A stretch of DNA of 35,463 bases, from assembly GCA_002501085.1 (NCBI GenBank), contig DLRL01000091.1, positions 1 through 35,463 of the forward strand. Reading direction: 5' to 3'. The position numbers were made by a program, and so were the translations under genes. The notes below the pieces were generated by a model. It worked only from the letters and a program-made list of their open reading frames with translations, did not search any database and was not told the DNA's origin. Positions within the stretch are counted from its first letter, which is position 1; each line of letters starts with the position of its first letter. Source of the DNA: Gemmatimonadales bacterium UBA7889 (GTDB lineage Bacteria > Gemmatimonadota > Gemmatimonadetes > Longimicrobiales > Gaopeijiaceae). Of the stretch, positions 1 to 8,971 are shown piece by piece.

Positions 1-1869
1 GGCCCTTATCAAACCTACATCGCGTGGGCGACCCCTCTTGAATTGGACCCTGTCATCAAGCTCGGCCCGGTATCAAACGGTGAGAATAACCTGGGAGAAG
101 TTTCATTCAATAAATTCATGGTGCTTGTTACCGCAGAGGCATCGTCAGTAGTAGATCAGCGAAGTGGTCCTCTGGTCTTGCGGGGGCGTTCACCTTCGAG
201 TCGCATGGAGGCACATGATCTTATGGCGCTCGCTCCTTCAGCAGAGGCGGGCCCATCGGAAATGAATTCAGCTGAAGATATCTGGAGTTTGCCCCCAATG
301 TATGAGGGAGTACCTATGCTTTCTGGGGTTATGGCAACTCGGCCACGATCATCGCCTCTCCTTCTACCAAACACCGCTAATATCCCTCGTGCACTGCCTT
401 CCGAAGTTGTTGAGCTCCCTGACGGAGGCACACTCGATCTCTTCGCAGGCTTTGTGCGACGCGAGATTCAGGGACGTGAACTCACGATGCTCGCCTTTAA
501 TAATCAACACCCTGGGCCGCTTATCAAAGTAAAAAAGGGTGTGACGATTTTTGTGAACTTTACGAACGAAACGTCGTTGCCCACTGCAGTTCATTGGCAC
601 GGGGTACGCCTCGACAACCGCTATGACGGTGTACCTGGATTGACCCAAGAGGCGGTCCAACCTGGGCAGACATTCCGTTACCAAATCTATTTTAAGGATG
701 CAGGCATCTATTGGTATCATCCCCACCACCGGGAAGACCTACAACAAGAACTCGGACTTGCAGGGAACATATTGGTCACGCCTATATCAGCTGACTACTA
801 CAGTCCTGTAAACCGGGAAGAAATCGTGATGTTAGACGATCTTGTACTCACAGACACCGGCATAACTCCGTTTGGACTCGAGTCATCCAATTACATGTTG
901 ATGGGCCGGTTTGGGAACTTCTTTATCACGAACGGTGAACCGGAGTACAGCCTAGAGACCAACGCTGGAGAAGTTGTCCGATTTCACTTCACGAATGCCT
1001 CAAATACAAGGACTTTCAATATTTCTTTCCGGTCGCAGACGGAACCGGATGCCAGTGTAGTTCCAATAAAGGTTGTAGGATCTGATGTTGGGAAACTTGA
1101 ACATGAAGTCGTAGTCGAAAGCATCGTCCTAGCTCCAGCGGAACGTTACATCGTCGAAGTATTGTTCGACGATGCGGGCTCATACGAACTCACAAACCAT
1201 GTTCAAGGCATCAATCACAGGATGGGTGTGTTCTTGGAGGAAATCAGTATTCTAGGGACAATCAGGGTGTCCGAATCCCGGACCGCAATTGATCATCATC
1301 AAGCATTCGAAACACTCCGCACAAACCTAGATGTCATCGCCGACATTGACCGGTACCGCAGCCATTTCGACCGCCCTGTCGATCACGAGCTAGTGTTGAC
1401 GCTTGAGGTCGATAGCCTTCCCCCAGCGATAGAGCAATCAATGCTGTATGACTGGGTCTATTTCAACCCTGTGGAATGGACCGGAACTATGCCGGTGATG
1501 AATTGGGCAACCACTGGCACTGAAGTGGAGTGGATCCTACGGGATACCAGCACAGGCGACGAAAATATGGAAGTCAATTGGACCTTTCAGGTCGATGACG
1601 TAGTGAAGATTAGAATCCATAATGATCGTGGGGCTTTTCACTCAATGCAGCATCCGCTGCATATCCATGGGCAACGGTTCCTGATCCTTGAGCAGAACGG
1701 AGTGGCTAATAATAATCTAGTTTGGAAGGACACTGTGCTGTTGCCGGCAGGGTCATCTACAGACATCCTCCTTGAACTCTCTAACCCCGGACGTTGGATG
1801 GTGCACTGTCATATTGCGGAGCATCTGGAGTCCGGTATGAAATTCGTTCTCGACGTCGAAGGAAATTGA
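1..1869 (+). CDS. Multicopper oxidase (laccase-like), 5' end outside window
   Basis: A copper enzyme that oxidises a substrate at a type 1 copper and reduces oxygen at a trinuclear centre; probably periplasmic like its neighbours. The reading frame is open from base 1 through the TTG at 43, so the true start lies upstream and 622 residues are visible. Counting from the TTG at 43, the four copper motifs are intact: HWHG (184-187), HPHH (226-229), HPLHIHG (537-543) and HCHIAEH (588-594), with Met599 at the axial position. The spread of motifs fits a three-cupredoxin-domain enzyme. About 100 residues before the first cupredoxin domain are not part of a normal laccase: a segment with TYIAWATP, then LVTAEAS and GPLVLRGRSPSS, resembling the small C-terminal domain of RskA-like anti-sigma factors (inference). 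The stop is one base before the next ATG, so it probably heads or belongs to the downstream operon. The substrate (phenol, metal or other) cannot be told. Confidence 0.93.
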   Translation, partial: GPYQTYIAWATPLELDPVIKLGPVSNGENNLGEVSFNKFMVLVTAEASSVVDQRSGPLVLRGRSPSSRMEAHDLMALAPSAEAGPSEMNSAEDIWSLPPMYEGVPMLSGVMATRPRSSPLLLPNTANIPRALPSEVVELPDGGTLDLFAGFVRREIQGRELTMLAFNNQHPGPLIKVKKGVTIFVNFTNETSLPTAVHWHGVRLDNRYDGVPGLTQEAVQPGQTFRYQIYFKDAGIYWYHPHHREDLQQELGLAGNILVTPISADYYSPVNREEIVMLDDLVLTDTGITPFGLESSNYMLMGRFGNFFITNGEPEYSLETNAGEVVRFHFTNASNTRTFNISFRSQTEPDASVVPIKVVGSDVGKLEHEVVVESIVLAPAERYIVEVLFDDAGSYELTNHVQGINHRMGVFLEEISILGTIRVSESRTAIDHHQAFETLRTNLDVIADIDRYRSHFDRPVDHELVLTLEVDSLPPAIEQSMLYDWVYFNPVEWTGTMPVMNWATTGTEVEWILRDTSTGDENMEVNWTFQVDDVVKIRIHNDRGAFHSMQHPLHIHGQRFLILEQNGVANNNLVWKDTVLLPAGSSTDILLELSNPGRWMVHCHIAEHLESGMKFVLDVEGN

Positions 1870-1870
1870 G

Positions 1871-3271
1871 ATGAAAGGCGTAGCCACTTCATTAGTATGT
1901 ACTGCTGCCCTGTTGATCGGAGCGCTTCCGGTCGGTGCACAACCGTTCCAGGAGTTCATCGCCATTGACGGACCGGTAATCGCACTCACCAATGTGAAAG
2001 TAATAGACGGTACAGGTGCTCCAGCACGCATCGGACAAACGATCCTTATTGAAGGCGACCGAATCACAGCTGTCGGTTCAAATATATCGGTTCCCACGGG
2101 TGCCAACCGCGTAGATCTTGCCGGACACACGGTTATTCCTGGGTTAATTGGACTGCATAATCACAGCTATTACACAGGCGGGCAGGGTCGTGCGGCACAG
2201 CTGTCATTTTCAGGATCGAGGCTTTACCTCGCATCTGGAGTTACAACAATTCGTACCACTGGTGCCAGAGCACCGTACGAAGAGCTGAACCTCAAACGGG
2301 AGATCGAGGCTGGGCGAGCGATCGGACCAACAATATTTGCGACCGGCCCTTACCTCACGGGTGAGCAAGGATCACAAACTATGACGCGCCTCCAGGGACC
2401 GGAACAAGCGCGCCGGGTCGTGCGCTACTGGGCGGAGGAGGGGGTTAGCTGGTTCAAAGCATATACCTGGATCTCACGAGCTGAACTTGGGGCGGCCATA
2501 GAAGAAGCACACCGTCACGGGGTGAAAGTCACTGCACACCTGTGCTCAGTAGGTTATCGGGAAGCGGTCGCACTTGGAATCGACAATCTCGAACACGGCT
2601 TATTCGCTAACAGCGAGTACGCTCCTAACAAGGTTCCAGACGAATGCCCGCCCGGTTTCCGAAACACCTATGCAGATCTCGACGTGAACGGCTCAGATGT
2701 ACAGGCGACCTTCCAGGACATGATCCAGAATGATGTCGCAATGACTTCAACACTCGTGGTATACGAGATCTCAGTCTCTGGCCGTCCACCGATTGATGAG
2801 CGCGTATATCAAGTGCTCGCACCTGAGATCGCTGAGGAAGTGAGAGAAATCGCCATTGCCCGACGAGCGGGACAAGGTGCAATCGACCCAGAAACTTTTG
2901 CCAAAGCGATGGAGTACGAACGAGCGTTTGTGCAAGCAGGAGGGACCTTGGCAGCCGGTGTGGACCCAACAGGATACGGTGCCGCCCCACCCGGGCTAGG
3001 TGATCAGCGTAATTACGAACTACTCCTCGAAGCTGGCTTCTCTGCACCAGAAGTTGTTCAGATCATGAGTGGAAACGGAGCCAAGGTCCTGGGTGTACTT
3101 GACGATGTTGGTACGGTAGAGCCAGGAAAACTAGCTGATCTAGTTGTAATAGAAGGTGACTTGGAAGAGCTAGGAAATTTACACAGTACTAAGATCGTGT
3201 TCCGCCATGGTATTGGCTGGGATTCACCCAAGCTCATTGACTCAGTGCGAGGAATAGTAGGTATCCGCTAA
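1871..3271 (+). CDS. Secreted metal-dependent amidohydrolase
   Basis: Amidohydrolase-superfamily enzyme of the imidazolonepropionase/prolidase-like branch, hydrolysing C-N or similar bonds of an unknown substrate. The 466-residue protein starts with a clear signal peptide ending in PVGAQ, so it is exported. The metal-site pattern is complete: HNH after the first strand (GLIGLHNHS), a lysine in FKAYTW that is the expected carbamylated bridge, His in VTAHLC, His in NLEHG and Asp in AAGVDPTG. The usual C-terminal composite-domain motif with GTVEPGKLADLVV follows. The ATG at 1871 has AAGGA a few bases upstream, inside the end of the multicopper oxidase gene, which suggests translational coupling. 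The family is certain; the substrate is not. Confidence 0.92.
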   Translation: MKGVATSLVCTAALLIGALPVGAQPFQEFIAIDGPVIALTNVKVIDGTGAPARIGQTILIEGDRITAVGSNISVPTGANRVDLAGHTVIPGLIGLHNHSYYTGGQGRAAQLSFSGSRLYLASGVTTIRTTGARAPYEELNLKREIEAGRAIGPTIFATGPYLTGEQGSQTMTRLQGPEQARRVVRYWAEEGVSWFKAYTWISRAELGAAIEEAHRHGVKVTAHLCSVGYREAVALGIDNLEHGLFANSEYAPNKVPDECPPGFRNTYADLDVNGSDVQATFQDMIQNDVAMTSTLVVYEISVSGRPPIDERVYQVLAPEIAEEVREIAIARRAGQGAIDPETFAKAMEYERAFVQAGGTLAAGVDPTGYGAAPPGLGDQRNYELLLEAGFSAPEVVQIMSGNGAKVLGVLDDVGTVEPGKLADLVVIEGDLEELGNLHSTKIVFRHGIGWDSPKLIDSVRGIVGIR

Positions 3272-3296
3272 AGACCGGCTTACCGCTAACGAATAG

Positions 3297-3902
3297 ATGC
3301 TGTACCTAGGAGCTGCGCTGGTTGCGCCCGTAATGGGAGTTGCACTTTACCATGTCCTCCATAGTCGCGCAGCAGCCGTACGTATCGTTGATGGCTTTGT
3401 CTATGTGGCAGTCCCGCTCCTCGTAGTATGGCAAATTCTGCCCTATGCCTGGACCGAACAGAGCCTATTGCCGCCACTCATCATCGGTTCCGGAGTCCTC
3501 ATACCCACCATTATTGAACGAGCATCGAACGCTCTGGCATCACAGACAGATAACTTCGCCATTTTACTTGGCCTTTCAGGCCTAGTCTTACACGCCGTCC
3601 TTGAAGGTGTCGCCCTTACCCCAGGTAGTGATATCCTCGGTGTACCGTTCGTAGCCGCAGTAACTTTGCATCGAATTCCAGTAGGCCTCGTGATCTGGTG
3701 GCTTATTTGCCCACGGCATGGTGAACTCGCAGCCGCGGCTGCGGTAGTCAGCGTACCTGTCGCGACTGCCTTGGGGTATGTGGCTGGAATAGAGTTCTTG
3801 GGAGAATGGCAGGGCCAGGGATTGGAATTGTATCAAGCATTTGTCGCAGGCTCGCTGATTCACGTAGTCTTTCATCAAGGGCGACATGATCACCGGCACT
3901 GA
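3297..3902 (+). CDS. Small ZIP-like polytopic membrane protein
   Basis: A 201-residue, very hydrophobic protein with about six or seven membrane segments. Two segments recall the metal-binding helices of ZIP zinc/iron permeases: LHAVLEGVAL, like the HxxxEG of helix 4, and LHRIPVGLV, like the H-N/E-IPEG of helix 5. The glutamate of the second motif is replaced by valine, so transport may be altered or absent. The C-terminus ends in a histidine-rich tail (HQGRHDHRH). Family ZIPs are usually longer (about 230-300 residues). It starts 25 bases after the amidohydrolase stop and presumably shares the transcript. A metal supply role for the copper or haem enzymes nearby is possible but only an inference. 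Confidence 0.7.
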   Translation: MLYLGAALVAPVMGVALYHVLHSRAAAVRIVDGFVYVAVPLLVVWQILPYAWTEQSLLPPLIIGSGVLIPTIIERASNALASQTDNFAILLGLSGLVLHAVLEGVALTPGSDILGVPFVAAVTLHRIPVGLVIWWLICPRHGELAAAAAVVSVPVATALGYVAGIEFLGEWQGQGLELYQAFVAGSLIHVVFHQGRHDHRH

Positions 3903-4029
3903 TCTCAACAAAACTGAGACAAAAGTCATAGCCATAAAAATGAGGACTGGCGAAGACACGGCTCGCTAAGGTATTCATGACAGTTAGAGGAAGTGTGCTT
4001 GCGTACCCCTGATACGAGAAACTAAGTCG

Positions 4030-5883
4030 ATGTATAACATCAGCGGGATTTTTGTCTCAGCCGTATTATTTCTAGGCCTTGTTACCACAGCACAAGCTGG
4101 GTACGCCCAGCAATCGGAAGGTGAGGTGATTTTCGGAGAATCATGCGCCGAATGTCACAGTTCCGCTCAAAGTGGCCGAACACCGAGTGTATTCTCCCTC
4201 TCTTCTCTGTCCCCCAGGGCAATTGTATCGGCCTTGGAGAATGGGGTCATGCAGTCGGAAGGCGCAGCCTTAAGTCGTGATCAAAGAATTATGGTGGCGG
4301 AAGCCCTTACTAACAGGAGGTACTCCGAGACCACACTACCAGCGGCCGCCTTTTGTTCCGAACAGAGCACCCAAGTGTTTGAAATCGAATCGGTATCCTG
4401 GATGGGTTTTGGTGGTAATATCGAGGGAACAGGATTCCAGCCTGATGACCGTGCTGGTCTTACCGTCTCGGAGATACCGCGCCTAGAACTCCTTTGGGCA
4501 TTCGCTTTTCCAGATGCAAGCGAAATTCGTACAAAACCGACCATTGTCGGGAAACTAGCTCTATTTGGAGATCAGTTTGGTATGGTATACGCTGTCGATA
4601 CCAACACTGGATGTGTCAGATGGACATTTGAGGCCGATGCGGGAATCCGCGGTGCTATCCTGGTTGATATAGATGATAATGGACGCCCACTGGCTTACTT
4701 CGTGGATTTTCGAACAAATGCTTACGCACTCGATATAGATGCTGGAACAGTAGTCTGGAAGGAGCGCGTAGGATGGCACCCTGAAGCCAATAACACTGGG
4801 AGCCCAACACTCTATGAGAACCGCCTCTTCATCCCGATCTCATCAATGGAGGTCGTCATGGGAGGTGATCCGTCCTACGAATGTTGCACTTCGTCTGGAG
4901 CAGTCGCTGCCCTTGATAAAGGAACCGGAGAACTACTCTGGTATCACAGAGTCATTCCTGGCTACCCCGAGGAGGCGGGATTAAACGCCCTGGGAACACA
5001 GCTCTGGGCTCCTTCCGGAGCTCCGGTATGGTCAAGCCCAACAATTGATCTATCGCGTGGAAGAATTTACGTGGGCACCGGAGAGAACTATACACGGCCG
5101 ACTACGGCTACAAGCGATGCAATCATCGCGATAGAAATGGAGACAGGTGAAATCGCGTGGTCTTTCCAGGGTACTGAATCGGACGCCTTCACCATGGCGT
5201 GTACCGGCTTCCGGAATCGCCAAAACTGTCCCGCACCTCCGGGTCCGGATCACGATTTTGGGATGGCTCCTATCTTGGTTACCAGAGAAGATGGGCGTGA
5301 TATCTTAATCGTTGGTCAGAAATCTGGAATGGTGTGGGCTCTTGATCCCGATGCTGAAGGTGACGTTCTGTGGTCTACTCGCGTGGGTAAGGGTAGCGCC
5401 CTAGGCGGTATCCACTGGGGCATGGCCTCGGATGGACATTTCGCATACGCCGCCAATGCAGATCGTGATGCGGTTGTAGTTGATGTTCACCCCGACCAAG
5501 AGGCTGCCCCTGGTCTATATGCCCTAGACCTGATGACGGGAAACATCGTCTGGTCTGCTCCCGCCCCGCGTGATACGTGTGAGGAACGTCAAGGCTGCTA
5601 TCCAGCCAACTCAGCTGCACCAACTGTTATTCCTGGCGCTGTCTTCGCCGGAGGGTTGGACGGCCATATCCGTGCTTATTCTACGAGCGACGGACAAATC
5701 TTATGGGATTTTGATACAGTTCAGGAATTCGAAACAAGCAACGGCATTCGTGGAAAAGGTGGCTCAATCGATGGGCCTGGGCCGGTCATTGCGAATGGTC
5801 TTGTCTTCGTAAATAGTGGATATGGACAGTTCGGTCAGATACCAGGAAACCTCCTACTTGTATTCGGAGTCCCAGACAACTGA
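4030..5883 (+). CDS. Quinohemoprotein: haem c domain plus PQQ-type beta-propeller dehydrogenase
   Basis: Predicted periplasmic PQQ-dependent alcohol dehydrogenase that passes electrons to its own cytochrome c domain. The 617-residue protein has a signal peptide ending near AQAGYAQ, then a short cytochrome c domain with CAECH at residues 39-43 and a plausible Met ligand in GVMQSEG. The rest is a propeller with repeated tryptophan-docking strands (GTGELLWY, METGEIAWSF, MTGNIVWS, DGQILWDF). Adjacent cysteines at 285-286 (YECCTSSG) match the vicinal disulphide next to PQQ in quinoprotein dehydrogenases. The order haem c then propeller, and the CC context, resemble polyvinyl alcohol dehydrogenases more than methanol dehydrogenase, in which haem is separate or C-terminal. 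The substrate is open. No PQQ synthesis genes are in the window. Confidence 0.85.
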   Translation: MYNISGIFVSAVLFLGLVTTAQAGYAQQSEGEVIFGESCAECHSSAQSGRTPSVFSLSSLSPRAIVSALENGVMQSEGAALSRDQRIMVAEALTNRRYSETTLPAAAFCSEQSTQVFEIESVSWMGFGGNIEGTGFQPDDRAGLTVSEIPRLELLWAFAFPDASEIRTKPTIVGKLALFGDQFGMVYAVDTNTGCVRWTFEADAGIRGAILVDIDDNGRPLAYFVDFRTNAYALDIDAGTVVWKERVGWHPEANNTGSPTLYENRLFIPISSMEVVMGGDPSYECCTSSGAVAALDKGTGELLWYHRVIPGYPEEAGLNALGTQLWAPSGAPVWSSPTIDLSRGRIYVGTGENYTRPTTATSDAIIAIEMETGEIAWSFQGTESDAFTMACTGFRNRQNCPAPPGPDHDFGMAPILVTREDGRDILIVGQKSGMVWALDPDAEGDVLWSTRVGKGSALGGIHWGMASDGHFAYAANADRDAVVVDVHPDQEAAPGLYALDLMTGNIVWSAPAPRDTCEERQGCYPANSAAPTVIPGAVFAGGLDGHIRAYSTSDGQILWDFDTVQEFETSNGIRGKGGSIDGPGPVIANGLVFVNSGYGQFGQIPGNLLLVFGVPDN

Positions 5884-5999
5884 GGCAGAGGAAATTCGCG
5901 TTTTAACAACAGTAGTTTCTGTGAGATCTAGCAAGATCTTACCGTGTGTCACACATTCGGCTGTGGTAGTCCGAAGGAAACCGGACGGAGACTCTTTAG

Positions 6000-6881
6000 A
6001 TGTCAAACTTTATTTTTGAACTGGCCAGGACACTACGTCGGACCACATTCAGTATTTTGGCCTGCATGGCTATGGCAGCAGTATCCGCCGATGCCCAGAC
6101 AACTGAAATTCCCAGGACCCAGGACGGAAAACCTGATCTGAATGGGATCTGGCAAGCGCTCGGCAATGCTCACTGGGATATTGAGCCACATGCCGCCCGC
6201 GCGGCCCTACAGATGCAAGCAGGACCAGTAGTGCCCGTTCCCGCCAAACCCGTTCTAGCGTTCGGTGCTGTCGGATCTGTACCGTCTGGGGTAGGAATTG
6301 TTGTAGGTGGTGAGATCCCCTACTTGCCCGAAGCACGAGCCAAGAAAATCGAGAATCAAGAGAACTGGAGCGAAAGGGACCCCGAGATTAAGTGTTACTT
6401 GCCCGGTGTCCCAAGGGCGACGTACATGCCATTCCCATTCCAGATTTTTCAGAGCTCGAGCCACTTCTTCATCGCATACGAGTACGCTGGGGCCCTCCGT
6501 AACATCTATATGGAAGACCCCGGACCTGCTCAGGTTGATTCTTGGATGGGTCAATCCGTCGGACACTGGGAAGGGGACACTTTCGTAGCCGAAGGAAGTG
6601 GATTCAATGACCAAACATGGTTTGATCGAGCTGGTAATCACCACAGCGCCTCCATGACTGTGGTTGAACGCTACACGATGACAAGCCCTCACCACATCCT
6701 TTATGAAGCTACGATCGAGGACCCAGAAACGTTCTCTCGTCCATGGATGATCCGGATGCCCCTGTATCGACATGTCAACGAAGATGCACGGCTTGGACAA
6801 TTCAAGTGCGTGGAGTTTGTCGAAGAACTTATGTACGGCCAACTCCGGAAAAATCCAATCGGGTCTGAGGAGGGAAGATGA
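6000..6881 (+). CDS. Secreted GHWEGDT-type protein of unknown function (first paralogue)
   Basis: A 293-residue exported protein with a signal peptide ending near SADAQ. The mature part begins with IPRTQDGKPDLNGIW, a signature of large secreted families in Acidobacteriota and Gemmatimonadota that have no assigned function. Later hallmarks are GHWEGDTFVAE, a short stretch of TWFD with HHSASM, and VVERYT. It shares these motifs with the next gene, so the two are tandem paralogues, this one being about 65 residues shorter. The ATG at 6000 follows an untranslated gap of 116 bases after the quinohemoprotein stop; GGACGGAG lies upstream. Its stop overlaps the next start by four bases (ATGA). No catalytic motif known to me is visible. 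Confidence 0.85.
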   Translation: MSNFIFELARTLRRTTFSILACMAMAAVSADAQTTEIPRTQDGKPDLNGIWQALGNAHWDIEPHAARAALQMQAGPVVPVPAKPVLAFGAVGSVPSGVGIVVGGEIPYLPEARAKKIENQENWSERDPEIKCYLPGVPRATYMPFPFQIFQSSSHFFIAYEYAGALRNIYMEDPGPAQVDSWMGQSVGHWEGDTFVAEGSGFNDQTWFDRAGNHHSASMTVVERYTMTSPHHILYEATIEDPETFSRPWMIRMPLYRHVNEDARLGQFKCVEFVEELMYGQLRKNPIGSEEGR

Positions 6882-7954
6882 ACATGCGTCGCACAATATT
6901 CATCCCGGCAGTTTTGTTGATGATCGCAAATTCTGGGTTCTCATCCCATATAAAAGCACAGGTGCAGGCACGAGCAGACGGACAATGGGTCATGCCGCGC
7001 ACAACTGATGGCCGACCTGACCTGCAGGGGAATTGGACGAATGCAACGATTACTCCAATTCAACGACGCCGAGACCAAAGCGCCGTGTATAGTCCAGAAG
7101 AAGCGTCAAGGCTCGAAGGGGGACGAGCAGCTCGCACTGAAGCCCTGAATCAACCGAGTGACCCAGATCGGGTGGCGCCGCCAGTTGGGGGTGATGGATC
7201 AACCGGAGCAGCCGGTGGCGTGGGGGGATACAACTACTTTTGGATTGATGCAGGTGATCGGGTTGCGATGTTCGACGGAGAACCAAGAACTTCTCTTATC
7301 ATTGATCCAGCTGATGGTCGCTACCCATCCCGAACTGATGCGTCACGACAACGAATGGCTGAAGCCTCCCAATTCCGTAGACAGTTTGGCCAGTATGACA
7401 ATCCTGAGAACAGACCCCTCGCTGAGCGTTGTGTCGTTTCATTCGGATCTAACGCTGGTCCACCGATGCTCCCTAACTACTTCTACAACAATAACTACAC
7501 GATCGTACAAACCCCTGATCACATCATGATCATGACTGAGATGGTACATGATGTAAGGATCATTCGGATGGGCACGCCCAAACCGTTACCGAAACATGTG
7601 AAACCCTGGTTTGGCGACTCTTGGGGCCACTGGGAAGGTGATACGCTGGTAGTTGAAACGACCAACTTCAGTCCGACGCAGCTCAACCGGGGGCAGCTAT
7701 CCGGAGCTACTGACAACCTCAAGATAACTGAACGTCTTACCCGCGCCGATGAACACACCCTGAATTATGAGTTCACGGTGGACGACCTGGAAACTTGGAC
7801 AGATACTTGGACCGGTGAGGTACCGTTCACCAGGCTCCCTGGTCTTGTCTATGAGTACGCTTGCCATGAAGGAAATTACGCGATGTTCAATGTGTTGAGT
7901 GGAGCCCGCGCGCAGGAGCGACGCGAAGGCGGCCGTCAGACACCCGAGAGGTAA
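6878..7954 (+). CDS. Secreted GHWEGDT-type protein of unknown function (second paralogue)
   Basis: A 358-residue exported protein; signal peptide, then MPRTTDGRPDLQGNW, then a conserved block with CVVSFGSNAGPPML, YNNNYTIVQTP and MVHDVRII, then SWGHWEGDTLVVETTNF and ITERLTRAD. These match the longer form of the same secreted family as the preceding gene. The ATG at 6878 forms an ATGA overlap with the previous stop and has GGAGGGAAG just upstream, so translation is probably coupled. A second ATG six bases later (6884) could also serve. The function is unknown; the strict pairing with the preceding paralogue suggests they act together, perhaps as two subunits (inference). Confidence 0.87.
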   Translation: MNMRRTIFIPAVLLMIANSGFSSHIKAQVQARADGQWVMPRTTDGRPDLQGNWTNATITPIQRRRDQSAVYSPEEASRLEGGRAARTEALNQPSDPDRVAPPVGGDGSTGAAGGVGGYNYFWIDAGDRVAMFDGEPRTSLIIDPADGRYPSRTDASRQRMAEASQFRRQFGQYDNPENRPLAERCVVSFGSNAGPPMLPNYFYNNNYTIVQTPDHIMIMTEMVHDVRIIRMGTPKPLPKHVKPWFGDSWGHWEGDTLVVETTNFSPTQLNRGQLSGATDNLKITERLTRADEHTLNYEFTVDDLETWTDTWTGEVPFTRLPGLVYEYACHEGNYAMFNVLSGARAQERREGGRQTPER

Positions 7955-7960
7955 AAACCG

Positions 7961-8410
7961 ATGCGAAAAAATCAAACAATACTAGCACTGATGGGGTTGG
8001 CCACTGTGGTTACAGTCGTACCGCTGATGGCTCACCACGCGTTTGGAGCTGAATTCGATAGAGATGCTCCAATCCGCCTGCAGGGACCAGTGGTGAAACT
8101 TGAGTGGGTCAATCCGCATGCATGGATTCACCTGGAAATCACCAAGGAAGACGGCACGAATGAGGTGTGGATGGTAGAAGGTGGCACCCCCAACACGCTT
8201 CTTCGTCGCGGACTACGACGGGACTGCCTGACCCCAGGAACAGAGATCATTGTGGATGGTTATCAAACCAAAGACCATTCACTCACCCGAGCCAATGGGC
8301 GTGATGTGACATTCACGGATGGTACCAAGATTTTCTTGGGGTCGTCAGGTACCGGGGCACCTTACGAGGCTGAGATGCTCGCTGCCCGGCAGCAACAGGG
8401 AAGGTGTTAA
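7961..8410 (+). CDS. DUF6152-type secreted protein
   Basis: A 149-residue exported protein: signal peptide, then MAHHAFGAEFDRDAPI and an OB-like beta domain with LEWVNPHAWIHLEI, WMVEGGTPNTLLRRG and PGTEIIVDGYQTKDHS. These are the hallmarks of the DUF6152 family, whose function is unknown. The paired histidines right after the signal peptide and the NPH motif are typical. It starts six bases after the preceding stop with GAGAGG upstream and closes the + strand operon; 31 bases later the convergent operon ends. Products of this family often sit beside GHWEGDT-type proteins (recalled, not checked). Confidence 0.85.
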   Translation: MRKNQTILALMGLATVVTVVPLMAHHAFGAEFDRDAPIRLQGPVVKLEWVNPHAWIHLEITKEDGTNEVWMVEGGTPNTLLRRGLRRDCLTPGTEIIVDGYQTKDHSLTRANGRDVTFTDGTKIFLGSSGTGAPYEAEMLAARQQQGRC

Positions 8411-8441
8411 TTCCGCACTACATCTGAGTCCAGATGGCCCG

Positions 8442-8909
8442 CTAAGAGAACCCAATCCAGCGGCCTGCTGCTGCAACAATAAACCAGAGGACTACCGAGA
8501 TAGCTCCTGTGGTAGCGTTTATATAGGCCACCTTGCTGTCTGCCCTGGCAATTCGATTACGAACCAGAAAAGTGAACGCGAGTGCTAAGGGTAGGGTAGT
8601 GATTTTGACCCAAAAAGATCGGTTGTAATAGCACTTGATTGCTTCCGACAGAAAAAGCGGTACCCCCGTCACGAGCATCACGGTAACTGCTACTAACAAC
8701 CAGGGGCGGACTTGCCTGTTCAGTTCAGAAATGCTTTGGTGAGTTAGCCCGAAACCCATCAATCTGAGGTCCACTAATAGGATACTACCGCCCAGCAAAC
8801 AAAGTCCTAACAGATGGACCGATTCGATAACCGGAAACAGCCAAAGCGAATTCTGGATTGTACTAGCGATTACGGTGGACTCGCACCATTCAAAAAATGG
8901 GAGAAGCAC
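8442..8909 (-). CDS. DUF6644-like integral membrane protein (shorter paralogue)
   Basis: A 155-residue protein with four predicted membrane helices. The motifs FPVIESVHLLGL, SILLVDLRLMG, VTGVPLFLS and a YY...K segment recur in the next gene upstream, so the two are paralogues. The family resembles DUF6644 (name recalled, function unknown). The conserved histidine in ESVH and the DLR at the end of helix 2 might bind a cofactor, as in small b-type cytochromes, but this is speculative. The start is GTG at 8909, giving LLPFFEWCES, with no strong ribosome site. It lies 62 bases downstream of its paralogue. Confidence 0.75.
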   Translation of the reverse strand: MLLPFFEWCESTVIASTIQNSLWLFPVIESVHLLGLCLLGGSILLVDLRLMGFGLTHQSISELNRQVRPWLLVAVTVMLVTGVPLFLSEAIKCYYNRSFWVKITTLPLALAFTFLVRNRIARADSKVAYINATTGAISVVLWFIVAAAGRWIGFS

Positions 8910-8971
8910 CTTACCCGTTCCCTACTGGGATCGGCATGTAGAGCGTTAGCGAGATCAGTTGAGATATCAAA

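Noticed and set aside
5924..5939. Two AGATCT copies between the quinohemoprotein and the GHWEGDT gene
   Set aside because: Self-complementary hexamers with a four-base spacer occur by chance; no other support for an operator.
6255..6896. 213-codon - strand frame antisense to the first GHWEGDT gene
   Set aside because: Shadow of a gene that has a signal peptide and family motifs on the + strand.
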